A stretch of DNA of 64,000 nt from an uncultured Dyadobacter sp. Its GTDB lineage: Bacteria > Bacteroidota > Bacteroidia > Cytophagales > Spirosomataceae. The position numbers and the translations under genes were made by a program. The stretch's first letter is position 1. Every line of letters begins with the position of its first letter. Under the pieces are notes generated by a model, which made no database searches, had not been told where the DNA came from, and saw only the letters and a list, made by a program, of their open reading frames with translations. Shown here piece by piece: positions 24,352-32,664 of this stretch. The stretch spans positions 248,001 to 312,000 of the forward strand of contig NZ_CAMLSE010000004.1 in NCBI RefSeq assembly GCF_946482605.1, read 5' to 3'.

Positions 24352-25461
24352 ATGAAACGTTCCGTTTTTTTCATTGCCTGGATTGCCTGCCACGCTACTT
24401 TGGTGATGGGGCAGATCGACATGAAAGCCACACCGGAAACCCGGGCGCTGTACCGCAACCTGAAAAGGCTTTCAGAGGATCACATTCTTTTCGGGCATCA
24501 GCATGCGACGGAGTATGGGCACGGGTGGTCGGGGGACGAGGAGCGATCGGATGTGAAGTCGGTGACGGGCTCGCATCCAGCGGTGATCGGGGTCGATCTG
24601 ATGGGTTTTTCGGGCCAGCCGGCTGATGCCATCGCTAAAAATGTGGCGGCAGTGCGAAAGAATGTAACGGACACCTATAATCGAGGGGGCATCACGACGG
24701 TGGCCTGGCATTTTTCCAACCCGGCTTCCGGCGGTGGTTTTTACTGGAAAGATTCGGTTTCGGCAGCCGCCATGAAGCTGATCAGGCCGGGAGGTTCGCA
24801 TCATGAGCAATACAAGCTGATCCTGAAAACGATTGCTGATTTTGCACATTCGGCGAAGGGAAAGGATGGTACACTGGCACCGATGATTTTCAGGCCTTTC
24901 CACGAATTTGACGGGGACTGGTTCTGGTGGGGCAAAAAACATACTTCAAAGGACGACTTTATCGCCGTATGGCGGTTTACGGTTTCCTACCTGCGCGACG
25001 AGCTGGGCGTTCACAACTTCCTCTACGCATTCTCGCCCGACAACAAATTCACATCTCAAACCGAATTCCTCGAAAGATACCCCGGCGACGAATGGGTAGA
25101 TATGGTGGGAATGGACAACTATGGCGACTTCGGACGGGATGGGAAGTACAACCTGGAAGCCGGCCTGAAAAAGCTGGGCATTGTTTCGGATTATGCTCAA
25201 AAGGCCGGTAAGCTCGCCGCATTCACCGAGACGGGCCTCGAAAGCATCCCTAACCCGACCTGGTGGACCGAAACGCTCCTCAAAACGCTGAAATCCCGAA
25301 AGCTAAACCTGGCCTATGTGCTTATGTGGCGCAACGACAGTAAAAGCCCGACGCATTATTATGCGCCGTTCCCCGGCCAGATCAGCGCCCCGGATTTTGT
25401 CAGGTTCTACAATGATCCTTATACGTTGTTTGAGAAGGATTTGAAGGATGTGTATCGATAA
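24352..25461 (+). CDS. Glycoside hydrolase family 26 (beta-mannanase type)
   Basis: A 369-residue exported enzyme with signal peptide (MKRSVFFIAWIACHA to VMGQ). The GH26 signatures are present: ILFGHQHATEYGHGW near residues 45-59, the acid/base glutamate E185 in RPFHEFDGDWFWWG, MVGMDNYGDF at about 251-260, and the nucleophile E293 in FTETGLES. It should cleave beta-1,4-mannosidic links in mannan or galactomannan by a retaining mechanism. It stands alone, without a SusC/SusD pair or other mannan enzymes beside it, and is followed 117 bp later by a small lipoprotein gene. Confidence 0.93.
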   Translation: MKRSVFFIAWIACHATLVMGQIDMKATPETRALYRNLKRLSEDHILFGHQHATEYGHGWSGDEERSDVKSVTGSHPAVIGVDLMGFSGQPADAIAKNVAAVRKNVTDTYNRGGITTVAWHFSNPASGGGFYWKDSVSAAAMKLIRPGGSHHEQYKLILKTIADFAHSAKGKDGTLAPMIFRPFHEFDGDWFWWGKKHTSKDDFIAVWRFTVSYLRDELGVHNFLYAFSPDNKFTSQTEFLERYPGDEWVDMVGMDNYGDFGRDGKYNLEAGLKKLGIVSDYAQKAGKLAAFTETGLESIPNPTWWTETLLKTLKSRKLNLAYVLMWRNDSKSPTHYYAPFPGQISAPDFVRFYNDPYTLFEKDLKDVYR

Positions 25462-25578
25462 CCATTGCCGGTACTAAACAGGCTGCAAATACCTTTGGCT
25501 AACCGGCAGGGTACCGTTGTACATTAAACATGCATGAAGACCCGGACGTGCCTAACATTGCTGAAAAACTTTCCGGCT

Positions 25579-26004
25579 ATGAAACAACAGGCATCTTCAA
25601 AACCGATCTACTTTTTAATTGTATTCCTTGTCTTTGCAGGGCTAAGTTCCTGCGGCAGCCGTGACGACGGGCCAAAGCCAGTGGTGGCGTTTCAAACAGG
25701 GCCTGTTAGTTTTATGGCGCTCGGCGGAGTTGTTAACACGTTTAGCGTCTTTTTTGATGAGTTGGGAGATGAGCCCATCGAGGAATACGGAATTGTCTAC
25801 ACGTTTGACGAGGACGTAAAAGACAATTATCCGGATCTCACGGATAAAAAAGTAGTATTTGACCTGCCGGCAAAGCAGTACACCAACGAAAAAACGGTAA
25901 ACATAGGACTGCCGGTAGGGATTCGGGCTTTCGGCTATCGGGCGTATGTAAAGCTGAAAGGCAGCGATGTCCGATACGCGCCGCCACAGATTACCTATTT
26001 CTAG
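25579..26004 (+). CDS. Small hypothetical lipoprotein
   Basis: A 141-residue protein. The ATG at 25579 is chosen because it starts a lipoprotein signal (IYFLIVFLVFAGLSSC, lipidated C25); the upstream ATG at 25534 would give an unusual N-terminus. The mature domain is beta-rich (FQTGPVSFMALGGVVNTFSV, then EEYGIVYTFDEDV and VRYAPPQITYF) and resembles the Ig-like or fibronectin-like domains found in Bacteroidota surface lipoproteins with an EYGIVYT segment. Function unknown. Confidence 0.65.
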   Translation: MKQQASSKPIYFLIVFLVFAGLSSCGSRDDGPKPVVAFQTGPVSFMALGGVVNTFSVFFDELGDEPIEEYGIVYTFDEDVKDNYPDLTDKKVVFDLPAKQYTNEKTVNIGLPVGIRAFGYRAYVKLKGSDVRYAPPQITYF

Positions 26005-26009
26005 ATCTG

Positions 26010-26462
26010 TCAGTCATGCAGCACCTGCTCCTGAAACTTCTGGGTCACCAAATGATGATTGAATAGTTCAACAAGGTCGATCAGGATCGCATTCTGGTCA
26101 TTGGCACTCAGGTAGGCCTTTACTTTCCGGACAAAATCATAGAGTGGCTCGTAATATTTGTGTCCGGTTTGTTCCTGGAATTCCTGAACTGTAAAGGCAT
26201 TACCTCGTTTCAGAATCATATACACAGCGATGAAAAAGTAGGAGATCGGCAGCTTGCTGCCTTCCAGAACGGTCCCACTTTGCAGGGTAGTCCGGAAGCG
26301 ACACTGCTTGCATTGAAACTGCTGCTTGGGAGCAAGCCAGTAATGATGGGTCCCGCCGCATTTCTTGCAGGTAATGCCTTTCCTTAACCTGAAATCCTTG
26401 AACGCCTCCGCGGCTAGTTCCTCGTTCTTATAAATGTCTACCAGATTGCCCGCTTGCATCAT
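26010..26462 (-). CDS. Orphan IS1595-type transposase zinc-ribbon protein
   Basis: A 150-residue protein with a zinc ribbon (CKKCGG at about 36-41 and CKQC at about 53-56, with HHYWLAPKQQFQCKQC between) and the following helix TTLQSGTVLEGSKLPISYFF, as in the N-terminal half of IS1595/ISXO2 transposases. The DDE catalytic domain is missing: the sequence ends with an unrelated helical tail and a normal stop. It is either a remnant or a stand-alone DNA-binding derivative. It lies 6 bp from the convergent lipoprotein gene and next to an AT-rich 400-bp gap; no terminal inverted repeats were seen. Confidence 0.75.
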   Translation of the reverse strand: MMQAGNLVDIYKNEELAAEAFKDFRLRKGITCKKCGGTHHYWLAPKQQFQCKQCRFRTTLQSGTVLEGSKLPISYFFIAVYMILKRGNAFTVQEFQEQTGHKYYEPLYDFVRKVKAYLSANDQNAILIDLVELFNHHLVTQKFQEQVLHD

Positions 26463-26860
26463 GAATGTATCTTTTTAGATTTTCAAAGCTAGCAAAAAGA
26501 TTAAATAATATAAAGTCTATGGAATTAATATAGAATATTTTTTGGTGGTATGTTGCCCAATCCTTCAATCGATAAAATCTATTAAAACCATAGAAAAGTA
26601 CGCCGAATTAAAAATGGCCATGGGCTATAATTGTGCGATAATGTTTTAATAAATATAAGCATAATTAGAATGTGATGTAATTTTCTTTGGCGGGCAGTGG
26701 GGGAGGTAATTGGGGTGGAAATCACGGTGTGGCAGATTGCGTGTTTCGCAGATCGCGCCAGTTTTAGTTGACGTATGTTTGTGATCGGTTGTCTGATAAC
26801 GCCTTAGCTTGCATATGGGCGCAATGCAGTACGTTTCTCATTATAATCAATCATAACAGA
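26463..26860. other. AT-rich intergenic region before the encapsulin operon
   Basis: About 400 bp without a credible gene. The first 230 bases are strongly AT-rich (runs such as AAATAATATAAAG and TTAATAAATATAAGC). A -7-like box TATGTTTG sits at 26774-26781, about 80 bases before the encapsulin start. No terminator, tRNA or clear inverted repeats. Confidence 0.6.
26774..26781 (+). promoter_or_regulatory. Putative -7 promoter box for the encapsulin operon
   Basis: TATGTTTG matches the Bacteroidota consensus TAnnTTTG exactly. No good TTTG partner is found at the usual 19-21 base spacing upstream, so the promoter may be weak or activator-dependent. Confidence 0.4.
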
Positions 26861-27781
26861 ATGGCTAAGTTAAACCAAAATCAAACTGCTTTGGGCGACG
26901 TTGCTGCAAGGCAGCTGGCGATTGCGACCAGGACCGTCCCGCAGTTCGAGTCCATAACCCCCCGCTGGCTGACACACTTACTGAACTGGATTCCCGTTGA
27001 ATCCGGCGTTTACCGGTTGAATAAAGTGAAGGAGGGAAGCACCGCAGAGGTGGATTGTTCCGGACGCGACGAGCGCGAGCTGCCGCATACCTTTATCGAC
27101 TATGTTGAAAATCCAAGGGAGTACAACCTCACGGCTGTTAATACCGTGCTGGATGTGCATACCCGCGTTTCCGACCTGTACAGCAAACCATATAATCAGA
27201 TCAGCGAACAGCTGCGCCTGACGATAGAGAGCATTAAAGAGCGGCAGGAGAGCGAACTGATCAATAACCAGGAGTACGGACTGCTGGCTAGCATCGCCGA
27301 CAAGCAAAAAGTCTCCACGCGCCTCGGCCCCCCGACACCGGATGACCTCGACGAATTGCTGACCAAGGTCTGGAAGGAACCCGGTTTCTTTCTCCTGCAT
27401 CCCAAGGCGATAGCCGCGTTCGGCCGCGAATGTACCCGCAAAGGCGTACCGCCACCGACGATCTCTCTTTTCGGGTCACAGTTTATCACCTGGCGCGGTA
27501 TTCCGCTGATCCCATCCGACAAGGTCCCCATTGAGAACGGCAAGACCAAAATTCTGCTGTTGCGCACCGGCGAAAGCCGCCAGGGCGTTGTAGGACTTTA
27601 CCAGCCGGGCTTGCCCGGAGAGCAATCACCAGGGCTTTCTGTTCGCTTTATGGGCATCAATGATAAGGCGATTGCTTCTTACCTGGTATCACTGTATTGT
27701 TCACTGGCGGTGCTCGTAGATGACGCGATTGCAGTGCTGGAAAATGTAGAAATCGGTAACTATCATGAGTATAAATACTGA
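26861..27781 (+). CDS. Family 2A encapsulin shell protein
   Basis: A 306-residue shell protein of the HK97-like encapsulin family 2A (SrpI type). The ATG at 26861 begins MAKLNQNQTALGDVAARQLA, the usual start of this group; a longer frame back to 26768 is leader. Recognisable blocks are TRTVPQFESITPRWLTHLL, GVYRLNKVKEG, HTRVSDLYSKPYNQ, and GLPGEQSPGLSVRFMG near the C-terminus. The absence of an inserted cNMP-binding domain separates it from family 2B. The protein self-assembles into an icosahedral cage about 25 nm across. Its stop lies inside the start of the cysteine desulfurase gene (17-bp overlap), the classic shell-cargo arrangement. Confidence 0.95.
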   Translation: MAKLNQNQTALGDVAARQLAIATRTVPQFESITPRWLTHLLNWIPVESGVYRLNKVKEGSTAEVDCSGRDERELPHTFIDYVENPREYNLTAVNTVLDVHTRVSDLYSKPYNQISEQLRLTIESIKERQESELINNQEYGLLASIADKQKVSTRLGPPTPDDLDELLTKVWKEPGFFLLHPKAIAAFGRECTRKGVPPPTISLFGSQFITWRGIPLIPSDKVPIENGKTKILLLRTGESRQGVVGLYQPGLPGEQSPGLSVRFMGINDKAIASYLVSLYCSLAVLVDDAIAVLENVEIGNYHEYKY

Positions 27782-29603
27782 CGATTTTCCGGACAGCCAT
27801 TCGGCAGGTTTGCCCGACGCCGCGGCGCTGGAACATCTGGCTAATGAGCTCTTTAAGGCACTGCCGGGCGAAATGCCGTCACCGGTATTCTCGCCGCACC
27901 TGGAAGATCATCCCCGAATGCAAAAGATGCTTGAAATCATTCAGAATGGGGGTGCGCAATCGCCAGCCCATCATCAGGATTTCGACATTGCCGCACCGCA
28001 AACGAGCCTGCCCGATCCGCATTTCACAGATGGGAAAGTGCCTCCGTCAGCTGCGGGCACCGGTATATCGCCATCCAATACGGCCGCGGCTCCGACTCCG
28101 CAGTCGCATTACCTGCCTTACCAGCCGGGTGGAGAGCACGATCTGAGCGGCGTATTTAATAAGATACCCGATTACAGTCATGTACCTTATGCAGGCGGAA
28201 TGAGCGGCAATCCGTCGTATTACTTTCTGAATGAGAATATTTCCGAGCGGTCGCATATCCCGGGTCTTTCGAATCTGATACCCAGGTCTTTTTCCCCTTT
28301 TTCCGTCGGGAACATTCATATGGGAGCAGATCGTGATCAGTTGGGGCAGCCGATCCAGTCTCCGGTAGGCAGCATTCCGTTTGATATCAATAAAATCCGC
28401 TCCGATTTCCCGATTTTCCGGGAGCGCGTAAACGGTAAGCCGTTGATATGGTTTGACAATGCGGCCACCACGCAAAAGCCGCAGCAGGTAATCGACCGGG
28501 TCAGCTATTTTTACGAGCACGAGAATTCCAATATTCATCGTGCCGCTCATGAGCTGGCAGCCCGCGCTACGGACGCCTATGAGGGCGCGAGAGAAAAGGT
28601 GCGGTCATTTTTAAATGCCGGATCTGTGAACGAGGTGGTATTTGTTCGCGGGACGACCGAAGCAATCAATTTGATCGCGAAAACCTGGGGCGACCAAAAC
28701 CTGAACGCAGGCGACGAGATCATCGTCAGCCACCTAGAACACCATGCAAATATCGTCCCCTGGAAGCAGCTGGCCGATAAAAAGGGTTTGATACTCCGGG
28801 TTATACCGGTAGACGACGACGGGCAGATCCTGCTTGACGAGTATGCCCGGCTGCTCAATCCGAGGACCCGTCTGGTTTCATTTACGCAGGTTTCCAATGC
28901 GTTGGGGACCGTTACCCCTGCGAAGCAGATCATTGAAATGGCGCATTCCGTGGGTGCCAGGGTGTTGCTGGACGGTGCGCAGTCGGTTTCCCACTTGCGT
29001 ACCGACGTCCGTGGGCTGAATTGCGACTGGTTTGTATTCTCCGGTCACAAGGTCTTTGGGCCGACGGGCATCGGTGCATTGTATGGAAAGGAAGACCTGC
29101 TTAATGCCACCCAGCCCTGGCAGGGAGGGGGAAACATGATCGTCGACGTAACCTTTGAGCACATCCAGTACCATAAGGCCCCTGCTCGCTTTGAAGCCGG
29201 GACCGGTAATATCGCGGATGCTGTGGGATTAGGGGCTGCTTTGGATTATGTGACAGGAATTGGAATTGAACTGATCCACCAGTATGAACACTTTCTGCTG
29301 GAATATGCTACCCACCTGATCAAGGACATACCGGGACTGCGGATTATCGGAACGGCGAAGGACAAGGCTTCGGTACTGTCATTTGTGTTGAATGGTTATA
29401 AAACAGAAGAAGTAGGTGCCGCATTGAACAAGGAAGGTATCGCGGTGCGGTCCGGCCACCATTGCGCACAACCTATTCTGCGCCGGTTTGGCGTCGAAAC
29501 GACCGTCCGGCCGTCGCTTGCATTTTACAATACCTGCGCAGAAGTGGACACGATGATAGGGGTGCTGAGAAAGCTATCGTCTGTCGGAGGCGGTAGGCTT
29601 TGA
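27765..29603 (+). CDS. Encapsulin cargo cysteine desulfurase (SufS-like) with long disordered loading domain
   Basis: A 612-residue protein. Residues 1 to about 205 are low-complexity, Pro/Ser/Gly-rich and without predicted fold, but contain short conserved pieces, EHLANELF at 23-30 and YYFLNE at 152-157, that match the cargo-loading motifs described for family 2A desulfurases. Residues 206-612 are a SufS/CsdA-like cysteine desulfurase: WFDNAATTQKP, EHHANIVPW, the PLP lysine K429 in SGHKVFGPTG, and the catalytic cysteine C567 in VRSGHHCAQP. It converts cysteine to alanine plus persulfide inside the cage; in characterised family 2A systems the compartment accumulates elemental sulfur. It overlaps the shell gene and is followed by serine acetyltransferase. 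Confidence 0.95.
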   Translation: MSINTDDFPDSHSAGLPDAAALEHLANELFKALPGEMPSPVFSPHLEDHPRMQKMLEIIQNGGAQSPAHHQDFDIAAPQTSLPDPHFTDGKVPPSAAGTGISPSNTAAAPTPQSHYLPYQPGGEHDLSGVFNKIPDYSHVPYAGGMSGNPSYYFLNENISERSHIPGLSNLIPRSFSPFSVGNIHMGADRDQLGQPIQSPVGSIPFDINKIRSDFPIFRERVNGKPLIWFDNAATTQKPQQVIDRVSYFYEHENSNIHRAAHELAARATDAYEGAREKVRSFLNAGSVNEVVFVRGTTEAINLIAKTWGDQNLNAGDEIIVSHLEHHANIVPWKQLADKKGLILRVIPVDDDGQILLDEYARLLNPRTRLVSFTQVSNALGTVTPAKQIIEMAHSVGARVLLDGAQSVSHLRTDVRGLNCDWFVFSGHKVFGPTGIGALYGKEDLLNATQPWQGGGNMIVDVTFEHIQYHKAPARFEAGTGNIADAVGLGAALDYVTGIGIELIHQYEHFLLEYATHLIKDIPGLRIIGTAKDKASVLSFVLNGYKTEEVGAALNKEGIAVRSGHHCAQPILRRFGVETTVRPSLAFYNTCAEVDTMIGVLRKLSSVGGGRL

Positions 29604-29715
29604 GCGATTGGCTGTAAGTAATTTGAATATCTTAATCACGTTTTATCCACTTTGAAATACGACCCTTTGTCATGGCTGCACGGTTATGGCCTATTGCTTA
29701 CAGCCTATCGCCTAT

Positions 29716-30513
29716 ATGTCCCCATCACTCATCGATCTTCTTAAAAAAACACATCACGCCGAATGGGAAGCAACGCCTTCCTGGCATGACGCCACAGCCT
29801 GGCTGGACGACCTGATCCATTTCCTCTTTCCCAGCAATAATTTGCCCAAAAAGACCTCCTACGAAGGTATTTTGAAGAAAAATCAGATCGATCTAGAGAA
29901 CATTCTGTTGAGCTATCTTGATCCGAAAAAGATATCCATCGAACAAAAAGTAGCATCTTTTTACAACGAGCTGGAAACGATTTACAAGGATCTGCGCCTC
30001 GACGCGAGCAAAATTTACGAATATGACCCGGCCGCCACGAGCGTTAATGAGGTAATTGTTTCGTATCCAGGTTTTTACGCGATTGCGGTTTACCGGATCG
30101 CCAACAATCTGAGTACCCTGCAAATACCCGTATTGCCGCGCATTCTCACGGAGTACGCGCATGGGAAAACGGGCGTGGACATTCACCCGGAAGCGACCAT
30201 TGGGGTGCCCTTTATGATCGATCACGGAACCGGTATCGTGATCGGCGCTACTTCGGTAATTGGCAAGAATGTCAGTATATACCAGGGGGTTACCCTCGGG
30301 GCATTGCAGGTCGCAAAGGAACTCTATAATACCAAGCGGCACCCTACGGTAGAGGACAATGTGATCATTTACGCCAGGACCACCATCCTGGGTGGTGATA
30401 CGGTGATCGGGCAAAACAGTGTCATCGGCGGGAGTGTTTTTCTTACCAAAAGCGTCGAACCCGACTCCCAGGTTTTCAATACGCATCAACTGAGGATTAC
30501 TAGGAGAGGGTAG
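29716..30513 (+). CDS. Serine O-acetyltransferase
   Basis: A 265-residue CysE/EpsC-type enzyme that makes O-acetylserine from serine and acetyl-CoA, the first step of cysteine synthesis. The start at 29716 is preferred over 29686 because the upstream codons lie in repeat-like leader. An N-terminal helical domain is followed by the hexapeptide-repeat left-handed helix, with GVDIHPEATIG, the catalytic MIDHGTGIVIG, YQGVTLGAL, KRHPTVEDNV, and GGDTVIGQNSVIGGSVFLT. It sits 112 bp after the encapsulin cargo gene. A serine acetyltransferase also accompanies SrpI in Synechococcus, so this link between sulfur release in the cage and cysteine resynthesis is recurrent. Confidence 0.93.
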   Translation: MSPSLIDLLKKTHHAEWEATPSWHDATAWLDDLIHFLFPSNNLPKKTSYEGILKKNQIDLENILLSYLDPKKISIEQKVASFYNELETIYKDLRLDASKIYEYDPAATSVNEVIVSYPGFYAIAVYRIANNLSTLQIPVLPRILTEYAHGKTGVDIHPEATIGVPFMIDHGTGIVIGATSVIGKNVSIYQGVTLGALQVAKELYNTKRHPTVEDNVIIYARTTILGGDTVIGQNSVIGGSVFLTKSVEPDSQVFNTHQLRITRRG

Positions 30514-30518
30514 GGGAC

Positions 30519-30700
30519 GGCTTTCGGCTGTCGGCTGTCGGCTTTCGGCTTTCGGCTTTCGGCTTTTCAATTTTGGTTTACGCCGAAATTTGGCGAGATT
30601 ACACCCAACCGAATGTCAAAGTCTTAAAGCCGAAGATCTAAGCCAATGGCCAACAGTCGATGGCCGACAGCCGATGGCCGAAAGCCGACAGCCAATTGCC
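30519..30700. repeat. Heptamer (GCCGANN) inverted-arm repeat, copy 2
   Basis: The left arm is seven heptamers of the form GGCTNTC from 30519 to about 30567; the right arm (about 30644-30700) has the complementary heptamers GGCCGAC, AGCCGAT, GGCCGAA and AGCCGAC. The 75 bases between arms are unremarkable. The arms can pair into a long hairpin in RNA. It separates the encapsulin operon from the UbiA-PKS operon and may insulate or terminate. Confidence 0.75.
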
Positions 30701-30705
30701 ATCTC

Positions 30706-32664
30706 ATGCTCCCCGACAGAAATACGATCAAGCTGCTCAGGATACCCTTTTCGTTTTTCCTGGCCCCGCTGTTTCTCTTTGCTTATAGCCAGGCCGACAC
30801 AGTCGTGCACGGGGAGGCACTATGGAGCTTCCTGATCATTCATTTGCTCGTTTACCCGGCCAGTAATGGTTACAACAGCTATATTGATCGGGACGAGGAG
30901 AGCATTGGCGGTCTCGAAAAGCCGCCACTTCCTACGATCCGGCTCTTTTATCTCACGCTTTTTTTGGACGCGGTTGCGACCCTGCTGGCGTTGATTTTCG
31001 TAAACACATTATTTGCAGTATGCCTGGTGCTTTACATTGCCGCATCGCGCGCGTACAGTTCGCGGCAGATACGGCTTAAAAAGTACCCGGTTGTCGGTTT
31101 CCTGACCGTCGTGATCTTCCAGGGGGCTTTTACCTACTATATGTCCATTGCCGGGATTTCCGGCGCGTCGTTGCGGCTGGACACTGCCAACATTTACGTC
31201 TTGCTCGCTTGTTCATTTCAGATCGCGGGCGCATATCCGCTGACACAGATCTACCAGCACGAGCAGGACCTGCGCGACGGTATCACCACCCTGAGTTACA
31301 AACTGGGCTACACCGGCACCTTCCTGTTCTCAGCACTGATGTTTGTACTCTGCAATGTGTTTTATTATTTGTATTTTACATCCAGGGAACTTGGAATGAT
31401 TTTTTTCATCATTCAGGTATTCTTCGTACCGATCGTCGCCTGGTTCGGCATTTGGTTTGCGATGGTCCGGAAGGATCGTCGGCAGGCCAATTTCAGAAAT
31501 GCGATGCGGATGAACTGGATCGCTGCAATTTGCATGAATAGTTGTTTCATAGTATTAATTATTATCAACAGAATTCCATTGAGTTATCTATCCTCTATTG
31601 AAACAGCCGTTCCGGATTATGGTTATGCACAGCAAACGCTCACCGATTTTTATCTGCGCTCGACAGACGATCCTGACACCAGGCGAAAAATCAGAATCGT
31701 TGCAGGCAAGACAGGCATTGAGAGGCGCTATTCGGTGATCTCTGATTTCGATAAGGATCCCGAAACTTTCGAATTCTTCAGCCGCTCGGCATCACTGCTG
31801 CCGGAGCCAACCCTTACACAGCGAATGCACCTGTATCAGCGGCATGCCACCGCATTATCCCGCAAAGCCATTGAGCAGATACCGGATTTCGACCAGATCA
31901 AAAAAACGGTCACGCACCTGATTACAGTAACCTGCACAGGCCTTTTTGCACCCGGCCTGGATGTGGAGCTGATGCGCGAGCTGAAATTGAATCCAGCCAT
32001 CCAGCGAAGCAGTATAAACTTTATGGGTTGCAATGCAGCCATTCTGGCGCTGAAAAACGCGGATGCGATCTGCCGTGCGCAGACCAATGCGAAAGTACTG
32101 GTGGTGTGTACCGAGCTATGCTCCATCCATTTTCAGAAGCGTTACAATGACGATTACCTTTTGTCGAACATGCTGTTTGGTGATGGCGCTGCGGCTGTGA
32201 TCGTCTCGTCCAGGCCGGATGATGCACATCTTCACGGCGTCCAGATCGACGCATTCCATTCGATGATCCTGCACAATGGTTATTCGGATATGGCGTGGCA
32301 ATTGTCGGAGACCGGGTTCATTATGAACCTTTCGTCGTATGTGCCGGATCTGATTCGTAAAAACATCCGGCCTATGGTGGATTCGGTGGGTTTGAAGCCG
32401 GAGGATTTCCGGCACTGGGCTGTCCATCCGGGAGGTAAACGCATTATCGATGACTTTGCCGCGGCTCTTGAGCTGGACAAATGTACGATGTCAGCCGCGT
32501 ACGATGTACTCCGGAGCTATGGTAATATGTCATCGCCAACGGTCCTGTTTGTTTTGAAGGAGGTACTGGCCAAAGCAAAACCGGAGCATCAGGGCAACCG
32601 GATTTTTACGGCGGCATTCGGCCCAGGTTTGAGCATCGAAACCATGCAGTTACGGTATGTTTGA
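30706..32664 (+). CDS. UbiA prenyltransferase fused to type III polyketide synthase
   Basis: A single open frame of 652 residues from the ATG at 30706; an upstream start at 30646 would translate the heptamer repeat and is rejected. Residues 1-290 form a UbiA-type membrane prenyltransferase with nine predicted helices, the first aspartate motif NGYNSYIDRDE (54-64) and a second at EQDLRDG (186-192). Residues about 291-652 form a chalcone/stilbene-synthase-like type III polyketide synthase with its catalytic triad: C410 in TVTCTGLFAPG, H574 in VHPGGKR and N607 in YGNMSSPT. No linker lies between the last helix and the PKS. It should build a polyketide ring from malonyl-CoA and attach an isoprenoid chain. 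The next gene overlaps by 8 bp. Confidence 0.92.
   Translation: MLPDRNTIKLLRIPFSFFLAPLFLFAYSQADTVVHGEALWSFLIIHLLVYPASNGYNSYIDRDEESIGGLEKPPLPTIRLFYLTLFLDAVATLLALIFVNTLFAVCLVLYIAASRAYSSRQIRLKKYPVVGFLTVVIFQGAFTYYMSIAGISGASLRLDTANIYVLLACSFQIAGAYPLTQIYQHEQDLRDGITTLSYKLGYTGTFLFSALMFVLCNVFYYLYFTSRELGMIFFIIQVFFVPIVAWFGIWFAMVRKDRRQANFRNAMRMNWIAAICMNSCFIVLIIINRIPLSYLSSIETAVPDYGYAQQTLTDFYLRSTDDPDTRRKIRIVAGKTGIERRYSVISDFDKDPETFEFFSRSASLLPEPTLTQRMHLYQRHATALSRKAIEQIPDFDQIKKTVTHLITVTCTGLFAPGLDVELMRELKLNPAIQRSSINFMGCNAAILALKNADAICRAQTNAKVLVVCTELCSIHFQKRYNDDYLLSNMLFGDGAAAVIVSSRPDDAHLHGVQIDAFHSMILHNGYSDMAWQLSETGFIMNLSSYVPDLIRKNIRPMVDSVGLKPEDFRHWAVHPGGKRIIDDFAAALELDKCTMSAAYDVLRSYGNMSSPTVLFVLKEVLAKAKPEHQGNRIFTAAFGPGLSIETMQLRYV

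Noticed and set aside
26768..26860. Longer N-terminus for the encapsulin
   Set aside because: It would include the -7-like promoter box and residues unlike family 2A shells; MAKLNQNQ at 26861 is the natural start.
30646..30705. Longer N-terminus for the UbiA-PKS protein
   Set aside because: The extra 20 codons translate the heptamer repeat; the ATG at 30706 gives the usual UbiA start.
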